Shown here piece after piece: positions 1 through 11,375 of a DNA stretch of 38,574 bases. Made by a program: the position numbers and the translations under genes. The stretch spans positions 37,282 to 75,855 of the forward strand of contig CAMYNR010000167.1 in assembly GCA_947259715.1 (NCBI GenBank), read 5' to 3'. The number at the start of each line of letters is the position of its first letter. The first letter of the stretch is position 1. Below the pieces are notes generated by a model. The model ran no database searches. It was not told the DNA's origin and was given only the letters and a program-made list of their open reading frames with translations. The stretch is from an uncultured Desulfuromonadales bacterium (GTDB lineage Bacteria; Desulfobacterota; Desulfuromonadia; Desulfuromonadales; Geopsychrobacteraceae).

Positions 1-2
1 AC

Positions 3-218
3 TGCATGATCTGCGGCAAAGGGTTCAAAACCCTCTCCCGCCACCTGAAAACCTCTCACGAAATGACCGCCTCTGAATATCGCAAGCAGTTCGATATCCC
101 TCGCAGCCAGTCCCTGGCCGCCAAAAGCTATTCAGAACGCCGGCGGCAGATGGCAGTCGATCGTGGCCTGGCAGACAACCTGGCCAAAGCCCGCGCAGCC
201 AAGGGTAAAAAGAAATAG
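3..218 (+). CDS. MucR/Ros-family zinc-finger transcriptional regulator, C-terminal part (5' truncated by window edge)
   Basis: Translation C-M-I-C-G-K-x-F-K-T-L-S-R-H-L-K-T-S-H-x-M-T-x-x-E-Y-R matches the Ros/MucR zinc-finger signature; the frame stays open to the window start. Confidence 0.85.
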   Translation, partial: CMICGKGFKTLSRHLKTSHEMTASEYRKQFDIPRSQSLAAKSYSERRRQMAVDRGLADNLAKARAAKGKKK

Positions 219-240
219 GCTTAGCTCACCAGCCCGCAAA

Positions 241-284
241 AACAACAAGAAAGGCGACCTTAAAGGGTCGCCTTTCTTGTTGTT
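241..284. terminator. Bidirectional rho-independent terminator between convergent genes
   Basis: Perfect 19-nt inverted repeat AACAACAAGAAAGGCGACC / GGTCGCCTTTCTTGTTGTT with a 6-nt loop and flanking A/T tracts, between the + strand MucR fragment and the - strand DUF2914 gene. Confidence 0.85.
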
Positions 285-297
285 TTCCCTTTATAAA

Positions 298-684
298 CTA
301 TTCAAGGGTAAATGCAACCTCGGTGAGTTTCTGCTCTTCTGCATCCAAAATGAGCACCCGCCATTGCCCCGCCCACTGCGGTAGAAACCGCTTGGACGAA
401 TAGGTGCGCCAGTTGCTCGAACGCACCGGCAATGTCACCCTGGCCAGTTCGTCACCCTGATACAACCAGACATGAGTGACCTCGGTCTCTTCCTGAGCGC
501 CGATGATTCTGGTAAAGCAGAACAGCTTACCGTAATCAGCAGGATAAGAGCTGATGGAGTCGATCGGCATCTGATCAACAATCGCTGTGGTAATTCTGGC
601 CTCTTCAACCTGAAGCTCTGTTGCGCCGGCCCAAGATCCACACCAGGTCATGGCGAAAAGTATCAATACCATTCTTTTGAACAT
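298..684 (-). CDS. DUF2914 domain secreted protein
   Basis: Signal peptide MFKRMVLILFAMTWCGSWAGA, then 'RITTAIVDQMPIDSI...KLFCFTRIIGAQEETEVTHVWLYQ...SSNWRTYSSKRFLPQWAGQWRV', as in DUF2914. Start set to the internal Met of the 298..726 ORF. Confidence 0.75.
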   Translation of the reverse strand: MFKRMVLILFAMTWCGSWAGATELQVEEARITTAIVDQMPIDSISSYPADYGKLFCFTRIIGAQEETEVTHVWLYQGDELARVTLPVRSSNWRTYSSKRFLPQWAGQWRVLILDAEEQKLTEVAFTLE

Positions 685-734
685 AAAATTTCCCCCAACA
701 GGCATGAGGCAAGTAATTATAGACATATATTAAA

Positions 735-1904
735 TCATCCTGCCAGCTCCGGCAGAACACTCTTGCCATAGATCTGAGGAAGATTAAAAAACTCCCCCAC
801 AGTTGCGGCAACATCAGAAAACGACTGTCGGGTCCCAAGCTCCCGCCCCTGCTGAAGAGCCTTTTTCCAGACCAGCAGCGGGACATACTCCCGACTGTGA
901 TCAGTCCCGGTTGTGGTTGGATCACAACCATGGTCGGCGGTAATGATCAACAGATCTTCAGTGGTCAAAGCAGAGAATAGCCCCGGCAGCCAGCGATCAA
1001 ACTCAGTGAGGGCCGCAGCAAAACCAACTGCATCGAGGCGATGGCCGTAAAGCATATCAAAATCAACCAGGTTCGTCATGATCAGCCCGGACTCAACCTC
1101 CTCCAGCGCCCGCAGGGTTTCCACCATCCCATGAGCGTTGCTGCGGGTCGGCAAGGCCATTTCCAGACCGCGGCCACTGAACAGATCATGGATCTTCCCC
1201 ACCCCACAGGTGGTTATTCCGAGCTCCTGCAAGCGATCCAGCAGGGTCGGCTCGGGAGGGGCCTGGCTGAAATCATGCCGGCCCGCCGTGCGTCGGAAAC
1301 TGCCGGCACCCTCACCGACAAATGGTCGGGCGATGACCCGACAGACGTTGTAGGCTAAAAGAACCTGCTCCATATCCTGACAGAGGCGGTAGAGCTGTTC
1401 AGGAGGAAGAACCTGCTCATGAGCAGCGACCTGAAAGACTGAATCGGTGCTGGTATAGACGATCGGCCGGCCAGTCCGCAGATGCTCCTCTCCCAGCTGG
1501 CGAAGGATATCAGTTCCGCTGGCGGCGAAATTACCAAGCGGTCGGCAACCGGCCAGCCGGGTAAAATGGTCGATCACCTCATCGGGGAAACCCATTGGAA
1601 AGGTTTGAAAGGCCTGCTTGAGCCTGACCCCGGCGAGCTCCCAATGACCGGTGACGGAATCTTTCCCCGGGCTTTGCTCAATCATCCGCCCATATCCGCC
1701 CCGTGGCGTGCCTACCGCCGGTACTCCGGCAATCTCTGCCAAGTGGCCAAGCCCCAGTCGGGCAAGGTTCGGTAGTTCCAAGCCACCGACCGCAGCGGCC
1801 ACATGTGGCAGAGTGGCCGCCAGAGCATCGCCATAGGCCTCTGCGTCAGGCAGGGCGCCGATACCAACCCCGTCTAAAACGATCACAACAGCCCGCTTGC
1901 CCAT
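735..1904 (-). CDS. deoB: Phosphopentomutase
   Basis: MGKRAVVIVLDGVGIGALPDA..., GKDSVTGHWELAG, ITADHGCDPTTTGTDHSREYVPLLVW; start overlaps the deoC stop (TAATG). Confidence 0.95.
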   Translation of the reverse strand: MGKRAVVIVLDGVGIGALPDAEAYGDALAATLPHVAAAVGGLELPNLARLGLGHLAEIAGVPAVGTPRGGYGRMIEQSPGKDSVTGHWELAGVRLKQAFQTFPMGFPDEVIDHFTRLAGCRPLGNFAASGTDILRQLGEEHLRTGRPIVYTSTDSVFQVAAHEQVLPPEQLYRLCQDMEQVLLAYNVCRVIARPFVGEGAGSFRRTAGRHDFSQAPPEPTLLDRLQELGITTCGVGKIHDLFSGRGLEMALPTRSNAHGMVETLRALEEVESGLIMTNLVDFDMLYGHRLDAVGFAAALTEFDRWLPGLFSALTTEDLLIITADHGCDPTTTGTDHSREYVPLLVWKKALQQGRELGTRQSFSDVAATVGEFFNLPQIYGKSVLPELAG

Positions 1905-2608
1905 TAACCTGACACCGCTCCGTAGCGTGATTGCCATTGCTGGACAATCTTCAGCCCCGCACTGCTACCGATGCGAGTGGCGCCCGCGGCCAAAAGTGCA
2001 TGACAGAACTCAAGATCGCGGATTCCCCCGGCTGCTTTCACACCAATTTGGCCAGCGGCTGCACGGGCGAGCAAAACGACGTCTTCCTGCGCAGCACCGC
2101 CAGGGCCGAATCCGGTCGAGGTTTTCACATAGGCTCCACCGGCCTGTATGACCAGTTCAGTAGCCTTTTTTTTCTGCTCGGCGGTAAGATAGCAGCACTC
2201 AATAATCACCTTGACCTCGGTTCCCGGCGCAGCCAGCACGATCTGGGCAATCTCCTCTTCGACCTCGGCGAAACGCCCCTCCAGCAAAGGCGCCAGCCAG
2301 ATGACCATGTCAAGCTCCTGCGCTCCGGCCGCAGCCAGCTCCGCGGCCTCCTGAACCTTCTGCCGCAGACCATGGTAACCGCAGGGGAAGCCAACCACGC
2401 TGCCAACCTTCACCTCTGAGCCGTACAGGCAATCATGGACCAGGGGGACAAACGCCGGTGGAATGCAGACCGAGGCAAATCCAGCCTCAACCGCCTCCTC
2501 ACAAAGCTGTTTGATCTGGTCCCGGGTCGCATCCGGCTTCAGCAGCGTATGATCGATAAAGGCGGCGGGATTGAGCCTGGCGATCTCCTCAGGTACGGTA
2601 GTCGGCAT
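1904..2608 (-). CDS. deoC: Deoxyribose-phosphate aldolase
   Basis: FIDHTLLKPDATRDQI..., KVIIECCYLT, YVKTSTGFGPGGA, GVKAAGGIRD. Start could also be at 2620; the 5' end overlaps argJ. Confidence 0.95.
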   Translation of the reverse strand: MPTTVPEEIARLNPAAFIDHTLLKPDATRDQIKQLCEEAVEAGFASVCIPPAFVPLVHDCLYGSEVKVGSVVGFPCGYHGLRQKVQEAAELAAAGAQELDMVIWLAPLLEGRFAEVEEEIAQIVLAAPGTEVKVIIECCYLTAEQKKKATELVIQAGGAYVKTSTGFGPGGAAQEDVVLLARAAAGQIGVKAAGGIRDLEFCHALLAAGATRIGSSAGLKIVQQWQSRYGAVSG

Positions 2609-3782
2609 TAATCTTGACATACTCGTAGGTCAGGTCAGAGGTATAATAGCTGGCTTCAGCACGGCCCTGATGCAGATCGATCGTCACGGTAAATTCATCC
2701 AGCTTGAGCACCTCGGATGCTTCCGCTTCTCGTTCCGGCCCGGTCGATAGCCCGTTTCGCGTCACCGGTACCTCATTGAAGCTGATATCGATCCGCTCCT
2801 GGTCAACCTCAACTCCGGAATAGCCGACCGCGGCGATAATCCGTCCCCAGTTGGCATCCTCGCCGAAAAAAGCTGTCTTGACCAGTTCAGAGGTCGCCAC
2901 GGAACAGGCAGCGGTGCGGGCCTGCTGCTCATCCACAGCGCCGACCAGCCGAATCCGCACCAACTTGGTGGCACCCTCCCCATCGCGCACAATCATCTTG
3001 GCAAGATCGAGGAGGACCCGCTGCAGGGCCTGGCAGAACTCTTCTCCGGCTTCAGATCCAGCTTCGATCTGCTCCAGGCCGCTGGCTCCATTGGCCAGCA
3101 GCAGCACCATGTCGTTGGTCGAGGTATCACCGTCAACCGTGATCGAATTGAAACTCTTCTCCACCGCCGCGGAAAGAGCAGACTGCAACAGTTCAGGCGA
3201 AACCGCAGCATCGGTCATGACAAAGCCCAGCATAGTGGCCATATTGGGATGAATCATCCCGGCCCCTTTGGCAAGGCCGAGAATATGATATTCGCCGCCG
3301 GCCAGTCGACCACGGGCCGAGGCGACCTTGGAATAGGCGTCGGTGGTCATCATCGCTTCGGCCACCCGGGAGGCCTGATCGTTGGCAAGCTGTTCCTTCA
3401 AGCGCGGAATCCCCTGGCTGAAGGGAGCCAAAGGCATCTGCACGCCGATGACCCCGGTTGAAGCCACGGCGATCAACTCCTGGTCGATACCGAGCTCGGC
3501 TGCCAGCAGCCCGCTGGTTTCTGTCGCCAGTTGCAGACCGGGCTGACCGGTGCAGGCGTTGGCATTGCCGCTATTGATCAAAACCGCCTGGCAGCGCCCC
3601 TTGGCGATCCTTGGTTTGGTCAACTGCAGGGGAGCCGCGATCACCTTGTTCAAAGTAAAGGTTCCGGCTGCGTCGGCCGGCTGCTCCGAGTAAATCAGGG
3701 CCAGGTCCAATTTACCCGATTTTTTTATGCCGCTGGCGATCCCGGCGAAACGGAATCCAGCGGGAAGATCGATATGACTCAT
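2589..3782 (-). CDS. argJ: Bifunctional glutamate N-acetyltransferase / amino-acid acetyltransferase
   Basis: GFRFAGIASGIKKSGKLDLALI, INSGNANACTG, KGAGMIHPNMATMLGFVMTDA; full-length 397 aa. Confidence 0.96.
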   Translation of the reverse strand: MSHIDLPAGFRFAGIASGIKKSGKLDLALIYSEQPADAAGTFTLNKVIAAPLQLTKPRIAKGRCQAVLINSGNANACTGQPGLQLATETSGLLAAELGIDQELIAVASTGVIGVQMPLAPFSQGIPRLKEQLANDQASRVAEAMMTTDAYSKVASARGRLAGGEYHILGLAKGAGMIHPNMATMLGFVMTDAAVSPELLQSALSAAVEKSFNSITVDGDTSTNDMVLLLANGASGLEQIEAGSEAGEEFCQALQRVLLDLAKMIVRDGEGATKLVRIRLVGAVDEQQARTAACSVATSELVKTAFFGEDANWGRIIAAVGYSGVEVDQERIDISFNEVPVTRNGLSTGPEREAEASEVLKLDEFTVTIDLHQGRAEASYYTSDLTYEYVKINADYRT

Positions 3783-3784
3783 AA

Positions 3785-5494
3785 CTAAGCCTTCAGCTGA
3801 TTGTAAGTCTGCTCGGTCGGCAGAAGCATGCCGAAGCTGGTGCCATCCTCCTCGACCGGTTCCAGGAAGATATCGCCCTTCATCCGATCGATGACAACCT
3901 TGGCGAGCGCCAGCCCAATGCCAACGCCATGCGGTTTTTCGGTGTCAATGTCGCCCAACTGGGTGTAAGAATTAAAAATAGTTTCCCGTGCATCGAGGGG
4001 AATACTGTGACCGTTATTGAAGATGCGCAGATAAACATATTCCAGGTCATCATGGACCCGAATCTCGGCCTTGACCTTGACCGTACCACCATCGCAATTG
4101 AACTTCACGGCGTTATCGATCAGCGCATTGAAGGCCATGCCGAACTTCTCCTGATCCCCATAAACCTCAGGGAGATCATCCTGGATATCGATGTCGGTGC
4201 TGATCTGCCGTTCGAGCATTTTCTTGCTGTAATACTGAAATGAATCGGCGATCGACCAGGGCACACCGAACGATTTCCAGCGCCAGATCTCACGCTCAGA
4301 CTCGATGGAGAACAGCCGCAGCATGCCGGTGATTAATTTTTCCAGATTCTCCCCCTCCTCCCGCACCTGCTGCAGATAATCCTTAAAATCCTCTTCTGAT
4401 AAGCGGGCAAAGAAGGTCAGAGCCAGATCGACATAGCCCATGATCGAGGTCAGCGGGGTCTTCAATTCGTGAGACAGGTTGCAAACCAGCCGGGTCCGGG
4501 CCCGATTCATCCGCACCAGATCTTCATTGGTTCGTTCCAGGGTCAGGGCTTGCTGACGCAGATGGTTAACCAATTTGAAGTTTTCCATCGCCAACGATAC
4601 CTGATTGGAGATCGCCACCAGCAATTCCTGATCTTCAATATCAAAAGGCTCGCCAGAACGCTTGTTGTTGACGTTGATGACGCCGACCATTTCATCCCTG
4701 ATCTGAATCGGCACCGACAGCAACGATTGATCTTTGTAGCGCTGGGCGCCAACCGGGCCGGCACTTTTGAAGCGGCTGTCCTGGGCAATATTGGAAATCA
4801 GCACCGGCTCGCGGGTGGCCAGGACGTGACCGGAAATCCCTTCACCGCTGGCGACCCGAACAGAATTGATAATGCTCTCGGAAAGGCCACGGGCTGAAGC
4901 GATATGCAGCAATCCGTCCTCTTTGATCAACATCAGGGAAGCGACTTCTACGTCGGCTGAATGAACGATAGAGTCGAGAATCTGATCGAAGAGCTCCTGC
5001 AGGTCGCTGCCTGAGCTGGCGGTTTCACCGATCTGTTTCAACAGAACCAGGTCGGTCATGCGCCGCTGCGCTTCCAGCCGCGCCTGACTCTGGTTCAGGG
5101 CATGATGGTAGGCGTCGAGCCCCTGTTTGACCGCCTCCAGCACCTCCTCCTGGGAAAACGGCTTGACCAGGTAATCGAGAGCCCGTTCGCGCAGTACCTG
5201 ACGCGCGACATCGAAATCCTGCTGTCCGGAGATCATAATCACCTGGATTTCCGGAGTGTGCTGCTTGATCATCCGCAACACCTCGACGCCATGAATATCC
5301 GGCAAAGAGACATCGCAGAAAACCAGGCCGACATTTTCCCGATCGAGAATCTCCGTGACCTTGGCGCCCAGTTCAGACCGGAGCACGCGATGGTCCTGAC
5401 TTTCCAGGATGTCCTGGAGCAGATCGAGAATCAGAGGGACATCATCAACCAGAAGTATGGCGGGGCTTTGCTGATCAATCTGTTCGGTCATCAC
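3785..5494 (-). CDS. Hybrid response regulator - GAF - sensor histidine kinase
   Basis: N-terminal receiver (ILLVDDVPLIL...VFCDVSLPDI...DYLVKPF), GAF-like middle, HisKA (NLSHELKTPLTSIMGYVDLA) and HATPase (NALIDNAVKF, HGVGIGLALAKVV). Confidence 0.9.
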   Translation of the reverse strand: MMTEQIDQQSPAILLVDDVPLILDLLQDILESQDHRVLRSELGAKVTEILDRENVGLVFCDVSLPDIHGVEVLRMIKQHTPEIQVIMISGQQDFDVARQVLRERALDYLVKPFSQEEVLEAVKQGLDAYHHALNQSQARLEAQRRMTDLVLLKQIGETASSGSDLQELFDQILDSIVHSADVEVASLMLIKEDGLLHIASARGLSESIINSVRVASGEGISGHVLATREPVLISNIAQDSRFKSAGPVGAQRYKDQSLLSVPIQIRDEMVGVINVNNKRSGEPFDIEDQELLVAISNQVSLAMENFKLVNHLRQQALTLERTNEDLVRMNRARTRLVCNLSHELKTPLTSIMGYVDLALTFFARLSEEDFKDYLQQVREEGENLEKLITGMLRLFSIESEREIWRWKSFGVPWSIADSFQYYSKKMLERQISTDIDIQDDLPEVYGDQEKFGMAFNALIDNAVKFNCDGGTVKVKAEIRVHDDLEYVYLRIFNNGHSIPLDARETIFNSYTQLGDIDTEKPHGVGIGLALAKVVIDRMKGDIFLEPVEEDGTSFGMLLPTEQTYNQLKA

Positions 5495-5516
5495 TCAACC
5501 TGTCTGTCGCGCTATG

Positions 5517-8207
<2,691 letters not shown>

Positions 8208-8312
8208 TTTTTATATAACTCCAGATAAAGAAGAATCTCAGGGTCTTGGGCGAGGAAAAAAATCTGCCGAGGCGATAATTCAACCTCTACCCAAGGCAAA
8301 AGAATGGCGGGC

Positions 8313-8342
8313 ATCTTAGCACATGAAAAGTTTCATGAACAA
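8313..8342 (-). promoter_or_regulatory. Candidate secA promoter with an operator-like palindrome in the spacer
   Basis: On the minus strand TTGTTC-N18-TGC-TAAGAT (extended -10), with the palindrome CATGAAA-N2-TTTCATG (8322-8337) in the spacer. Confidence 0.4.
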
Positions 8343-8454
8343 GCAATAAAGGGGCTTAAACCGCTGAGATTATCATGCTTTGCAGACCACTCCAGGAGAC
8401 GAGAAAAATATTTCTCGACAGGGAAAATCTTCTTGGCGGCGGACTGAAAAAGGG

Positions 8455-9333
8455 TCAAAGAAATGCTCTGGGATCGATGGGAACCGAATTCAGCAGGATC
8501 TCGTAGTGTACGTGCGAACCGGTTGAGCGACCTGTGTTGCCCACTTCGGCAACCTTGTCGCCACGCTTGACCCTCTGGCCGACCTTGACGACATTTTTCG
8601 AGTTATGCCCATAGAGGGTGCGAAAGCCGTAGCCATGATCGACCATGACCATTTTTCCGTAACTCGCGGAATAGCCAACCCGGACAATCACCCCATCGGC
8701 CGTAGCGACCACAGAAGTTCCAGTGCTGGCCGCAATGTCCAGGCCTTCATGCATACTGCGACGACCCGTATAGGGTGATTTCCGCATTCCAAAATAGGAG
8801 GTCAACCAACCTTTTACCGGCCAGCCTTGGGGAGTTGCCCGATTGATTGAGACCTGGTCGTTGAGCAGATTACGGACATCTTCCTGACTCTGGCGGCGCA
8901 GGTCGATGGCAACCTGCAATTGATTTATGCGCTGCTGAAGATCCCCCAAATCTCTTTCCGACTCTGATTCCGGGATCCCCCCCATGGCGACCGGGGCCAG
9001 GGGAGTCGCGCTCTCCAGCTCGGCCAGCTGCCGCAATCTTGCTTCGGTCGCCGACAGCTCGACCATATCCTGACGCAGGTCATCAATGTTCAAAGCCAGC
9101 AGATTCAGGCTTTGCCGCTGCTCCCCATTAACGACCCGCAAGCGCTGCAATTCAGCATAATCCAGGCTGACCGACCAGTGCCGGTAGAGAAGAAAAGCAA
9201 AGACCCCGAGCAGCAGAACGCAGGATCCCAGCCCGACAAAGAAAAGACTCCGCGAGAGATGAAAACGCCTGATCTGCTGATTGTCATCAGGCACCAGAAA
9301 AATGGTAAAACGCTTGCCCACAGTCTTCCCCAA
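8455..9333 (-). CDS. M23-family peptidoglycan peptidase with N-terminal TM and coiled coil
   Basis: TM helix, coiled-coil linker, then M23/LytM core: YFGMRKSPYTGRRSMHEGLDIAASTGTSVVATADGVI...MVDHGYGFRTLYGH...GNTGRSTGSHVHYEI. Confidence 0.93.
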   Translation of the reverse strand: MGKTVGKRFTIFLVPDDNQQIRRFHLSRSLFFVGLGSCVLLLGVFAFLLYRHWSVSLDYAELQRLRVVNGEQRQSLNLLALNIDDLRQDMVELSATEARLRQLAELESATPLAPVAMGGIPESESERDLGDLQQRINQLQVAIDLRRQSQEDVRNLLNDQVSINRATPQGWPVKGWLTSYFGMRKSPYTGRRSMHEGLDIAASTGTSVVATADGVIVRVGYSASYGKMVMVDHGYGFRTLYGHNSKNVVKVGQRVKRGDKVAEVGNTGRSTGSHVHYEILLNSVPIDPRAFL

Positions 9334-9426
9334 CCGCTGAAACGATTTTCTGAATCTAAATCTATAAAACTATGAGGTTTGCCGGCTTAATGTCAAGGAC
9401 ACAGGACTGCCGAACGACGGAACAAT

Positions 9427-9978
9427 TCAGGTCGTCAGCTTATCCAGCTGTTGCTGATGTGCCTTCAAGGCAGCTTCAACCTGCTGCTGATCTCCTGCAG
9501 CGATCGCTTTCTCCAGCTGTTTGCAGCTGGCTTTTGCTCCAAGGACTGAGCCATGCAAGGACTCCACCGTCTGACTGACGCTGGCAGCAAAATCCTGCAG
9601 GGTATCTTCTGAGCGCAAAGCAATTTTTGTCGTTAAATCACCCTCAGCGACCGACTTTAAACCACGCTCGATGCGAAACAGCGGACCGGCAATTTTCTGG
9701 GGTAGAAACAATGCCAAAAAGCCGCCGCCAAGCAGGCTGACCAGGGAGCCGGCAGCAACCACCGGCAGGAGCAGGTCACTGACCCGACGCAGCTTGACAT
9801 GGGCATCGAAGAATGAACTGACAATTTCCTGACGAGCATAAAAGTAGAGAATAACCGCCGCCAATAGTGCACTGATACAAACGGTGATCAAAACCTGAAA
9901 AAGCAGCCAGCGCTGAAATTCCTGTTTGACTTTCAGATTAAGTTTTTTGCGATTTTTAAATCCGCTACTTGTCGTCAT
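9427..9978 (-). CDS. Two-TM HAMP-domain protein without a recognisable output domain
   Basis: Two hydrophobic helices followed by HAMP-like 'PQKIAGPLFRIERGLKSVAEGDLTTKIALRSEDTLQDFAASV', then a short coiled coil. Confidence 0.75.
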   Translation of the reverse strand: MTTSSGFKNRKKLNLKVKQEFQRWLLFQVLITVCISALLAAVILYFYARQEIVSSFFDAHVKLRRVSDLLLPVVAAGSLVSLLGGGFLALFLPQKIAGPLFRIERGLKSVAEGDLTTKIALRSEDTLQDFAASVSQTVESLHGSVLGAKASCKQLEKAIAAGDQQQVEAALKAHQQQLDKLTT

Positions 9979-10011
9979 AGGCCCTCTCAGAGACGAGTTA
10001 AATCATGATTT

Positions 10012-11196
10012 TCAATAGTCACGATGACAACCGCGACAGAGTTCGCTTTTCCTTTTTTTGATCAACCGATATTCAAGATCTGAACTGTGCGCCGAATGGC
10101 AGGACATACAACTGATGCGGCCATCGGGCAGCAACGGATAGTCGTCGGGTATGATCATTCCCGCTTTCGGAAAGACATTGACAGGGTGCGAGTAGCCACC
10201 CTGAAAACTAGAATGGCATTTATAGCAGACCCGGTTATTGGTATCCAGCTGACTTTTCAGCAGCGGATGGCCGGTACCGGCGGCAGCAACCTGGCTGTCC
10301 TCCTCCACCTCTTTCGAAGCTGGCTCAGTCGGGCGCTCGACTCCCAGCGACAGAGATACCGGCCGATCCGTCTTGAAGATCAGAAGGTAGTTTTGCCCCT
10401 GGCGATAAGCTTCGCTGGTGAGCTGAATATCTTCAGCCTCCCCTCCCTGATATTCTCGCCGTTCCTGCTGCTCCAGGTAGGTCTTCTCAGTGCTGAAGCG
10501 GAAAACTTCAGAAAGAGAGCGATTCCCGAAGAGATCCATACTTGCCACCTGAAACCGGTATTCCCGGTTGGCATCCAGACCCATCAGGATCATCTCGTGA
10601 TTGCGGGTCAATCTTCCGTCAGAACTGGAGGAATCCATACCGTTGAGACCATAAAGCACTTCGGAGTCGCTGAACTCATCTGTCTGCCAGCGAATCGTGA
10701 CTGTGGTTGAAATCCCGCGTCGCACATCGGCGGCCCGGACCCTGGTGATGACCGGAGGCCGCGACTCGGGCTTTTTGCCTTCCAGGGTTGTCAAGGCTGG
10801 CAATGCAAGCGGCTGCAAAGGGGATCTTTCCCGCCCGTCCCAGGCCCTATAATAAAGCGAGCCAACCAGCTTTTCCGCCGGGATCAGGACCCAGTGCTCG
10901 GTAGCAAAACTCTGGTTCCCTTTGAGCCAGGACAGCTGACTCAACCTTTCTTGTTGCACGACTTTTAGCGGCATATTTTTCTTTGCGGCGCCCTGCTCTC
11001 CTACAACATGGCAGGTAGCGCAATTCCCCGAAAGAAATGGCGCATGGACATAACGTTTGGCCTTGCCAGCGTCAATTGCCGGCCGATGGCAACGACTGCA
11101 ATCCACGGCCGGAATTCCAACTGCAAAGACGAGGGATGTTGAACCCAGGCCGGAGATGAAAAACACCAACCAGGCAAACAAATATAGTCTTTTCAA
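10012..11196 (-). CDS. Secreted pentaheme c-type cytochrome with central fibronectin-III-like domain
   Basis: Signal peptide; 5 CXXCH (CSRCH, CATCH, CYKCH, CMSCH, CRGCH) arranged 2+3 around 'PPVITRVRAADVRRGISTTVTIRWQTDEFSDSEVLYG...LDANREYRFQVASMDLFGN'. Confidence 0.88.
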   Translation of the reverse strand: MKRLYLFAWLVFFISGLGSTSLVFAVGIPAVDCSRCHRPAIDAGKAKRYVHAPFLSGNCATCHVVGEQGAAKKNMPLKVVQQERLSQLSWLKGNQSFATEHWVLIPAEKLVGSLYYRAWDGRERSPLQPLALPALTTLEGKKPESRPPVITRVRAADVRRGISTTVTIRWQTDEFSDSEVLYGLNGMDSSSSDGRLTRNHEMILMGLDANREYRFQVASMDLFGNRSLSEVFRFSTEKTYLEQQERREYQGGEAEDIQLTSEAYRQGQNYLLIFKTDRPVSLSLGVERPTEPASKEVEEDSQVAAAGTGHPLLKSQLDTNNRVCYKCHSSFQGGYSHPVNVFPKAGMIIPDDYPLLPDGRISCMSCHSAHSSDLEYRLIKKRKSELCRGCHRDY

Positions 11197-11323
11197 GGGT
11201 TAGCCTCTGCCCATGGGTAAAAAGAATAACTAAAAACAATTTGAATGAATTTTCTCTAACCAATCTAGCAAATTTATTCAATGATCACAAGCTAAGACAG
11301 ATCACAGAATGAGGATTTTTTGT

Positions 11324-11360
11324 TAAAAAAAAAGCCGACTCGAAAGAGCCGGCTTTTTTT
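11324..11360 (-). terminator. Rho-independent terminator downstream of the 11376-12461 cytochrome gene
   Basis: AAAAAAAAAGCCGACT-CGAAAG-AGCCGGCTTTTTTT stem-loop with flanking A/T runs, just 3' of the minus-strand cytochrome stop codon. Confidence 0.8.
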
Positions 11361-11375
11361 CAGGACAGGAAAACC

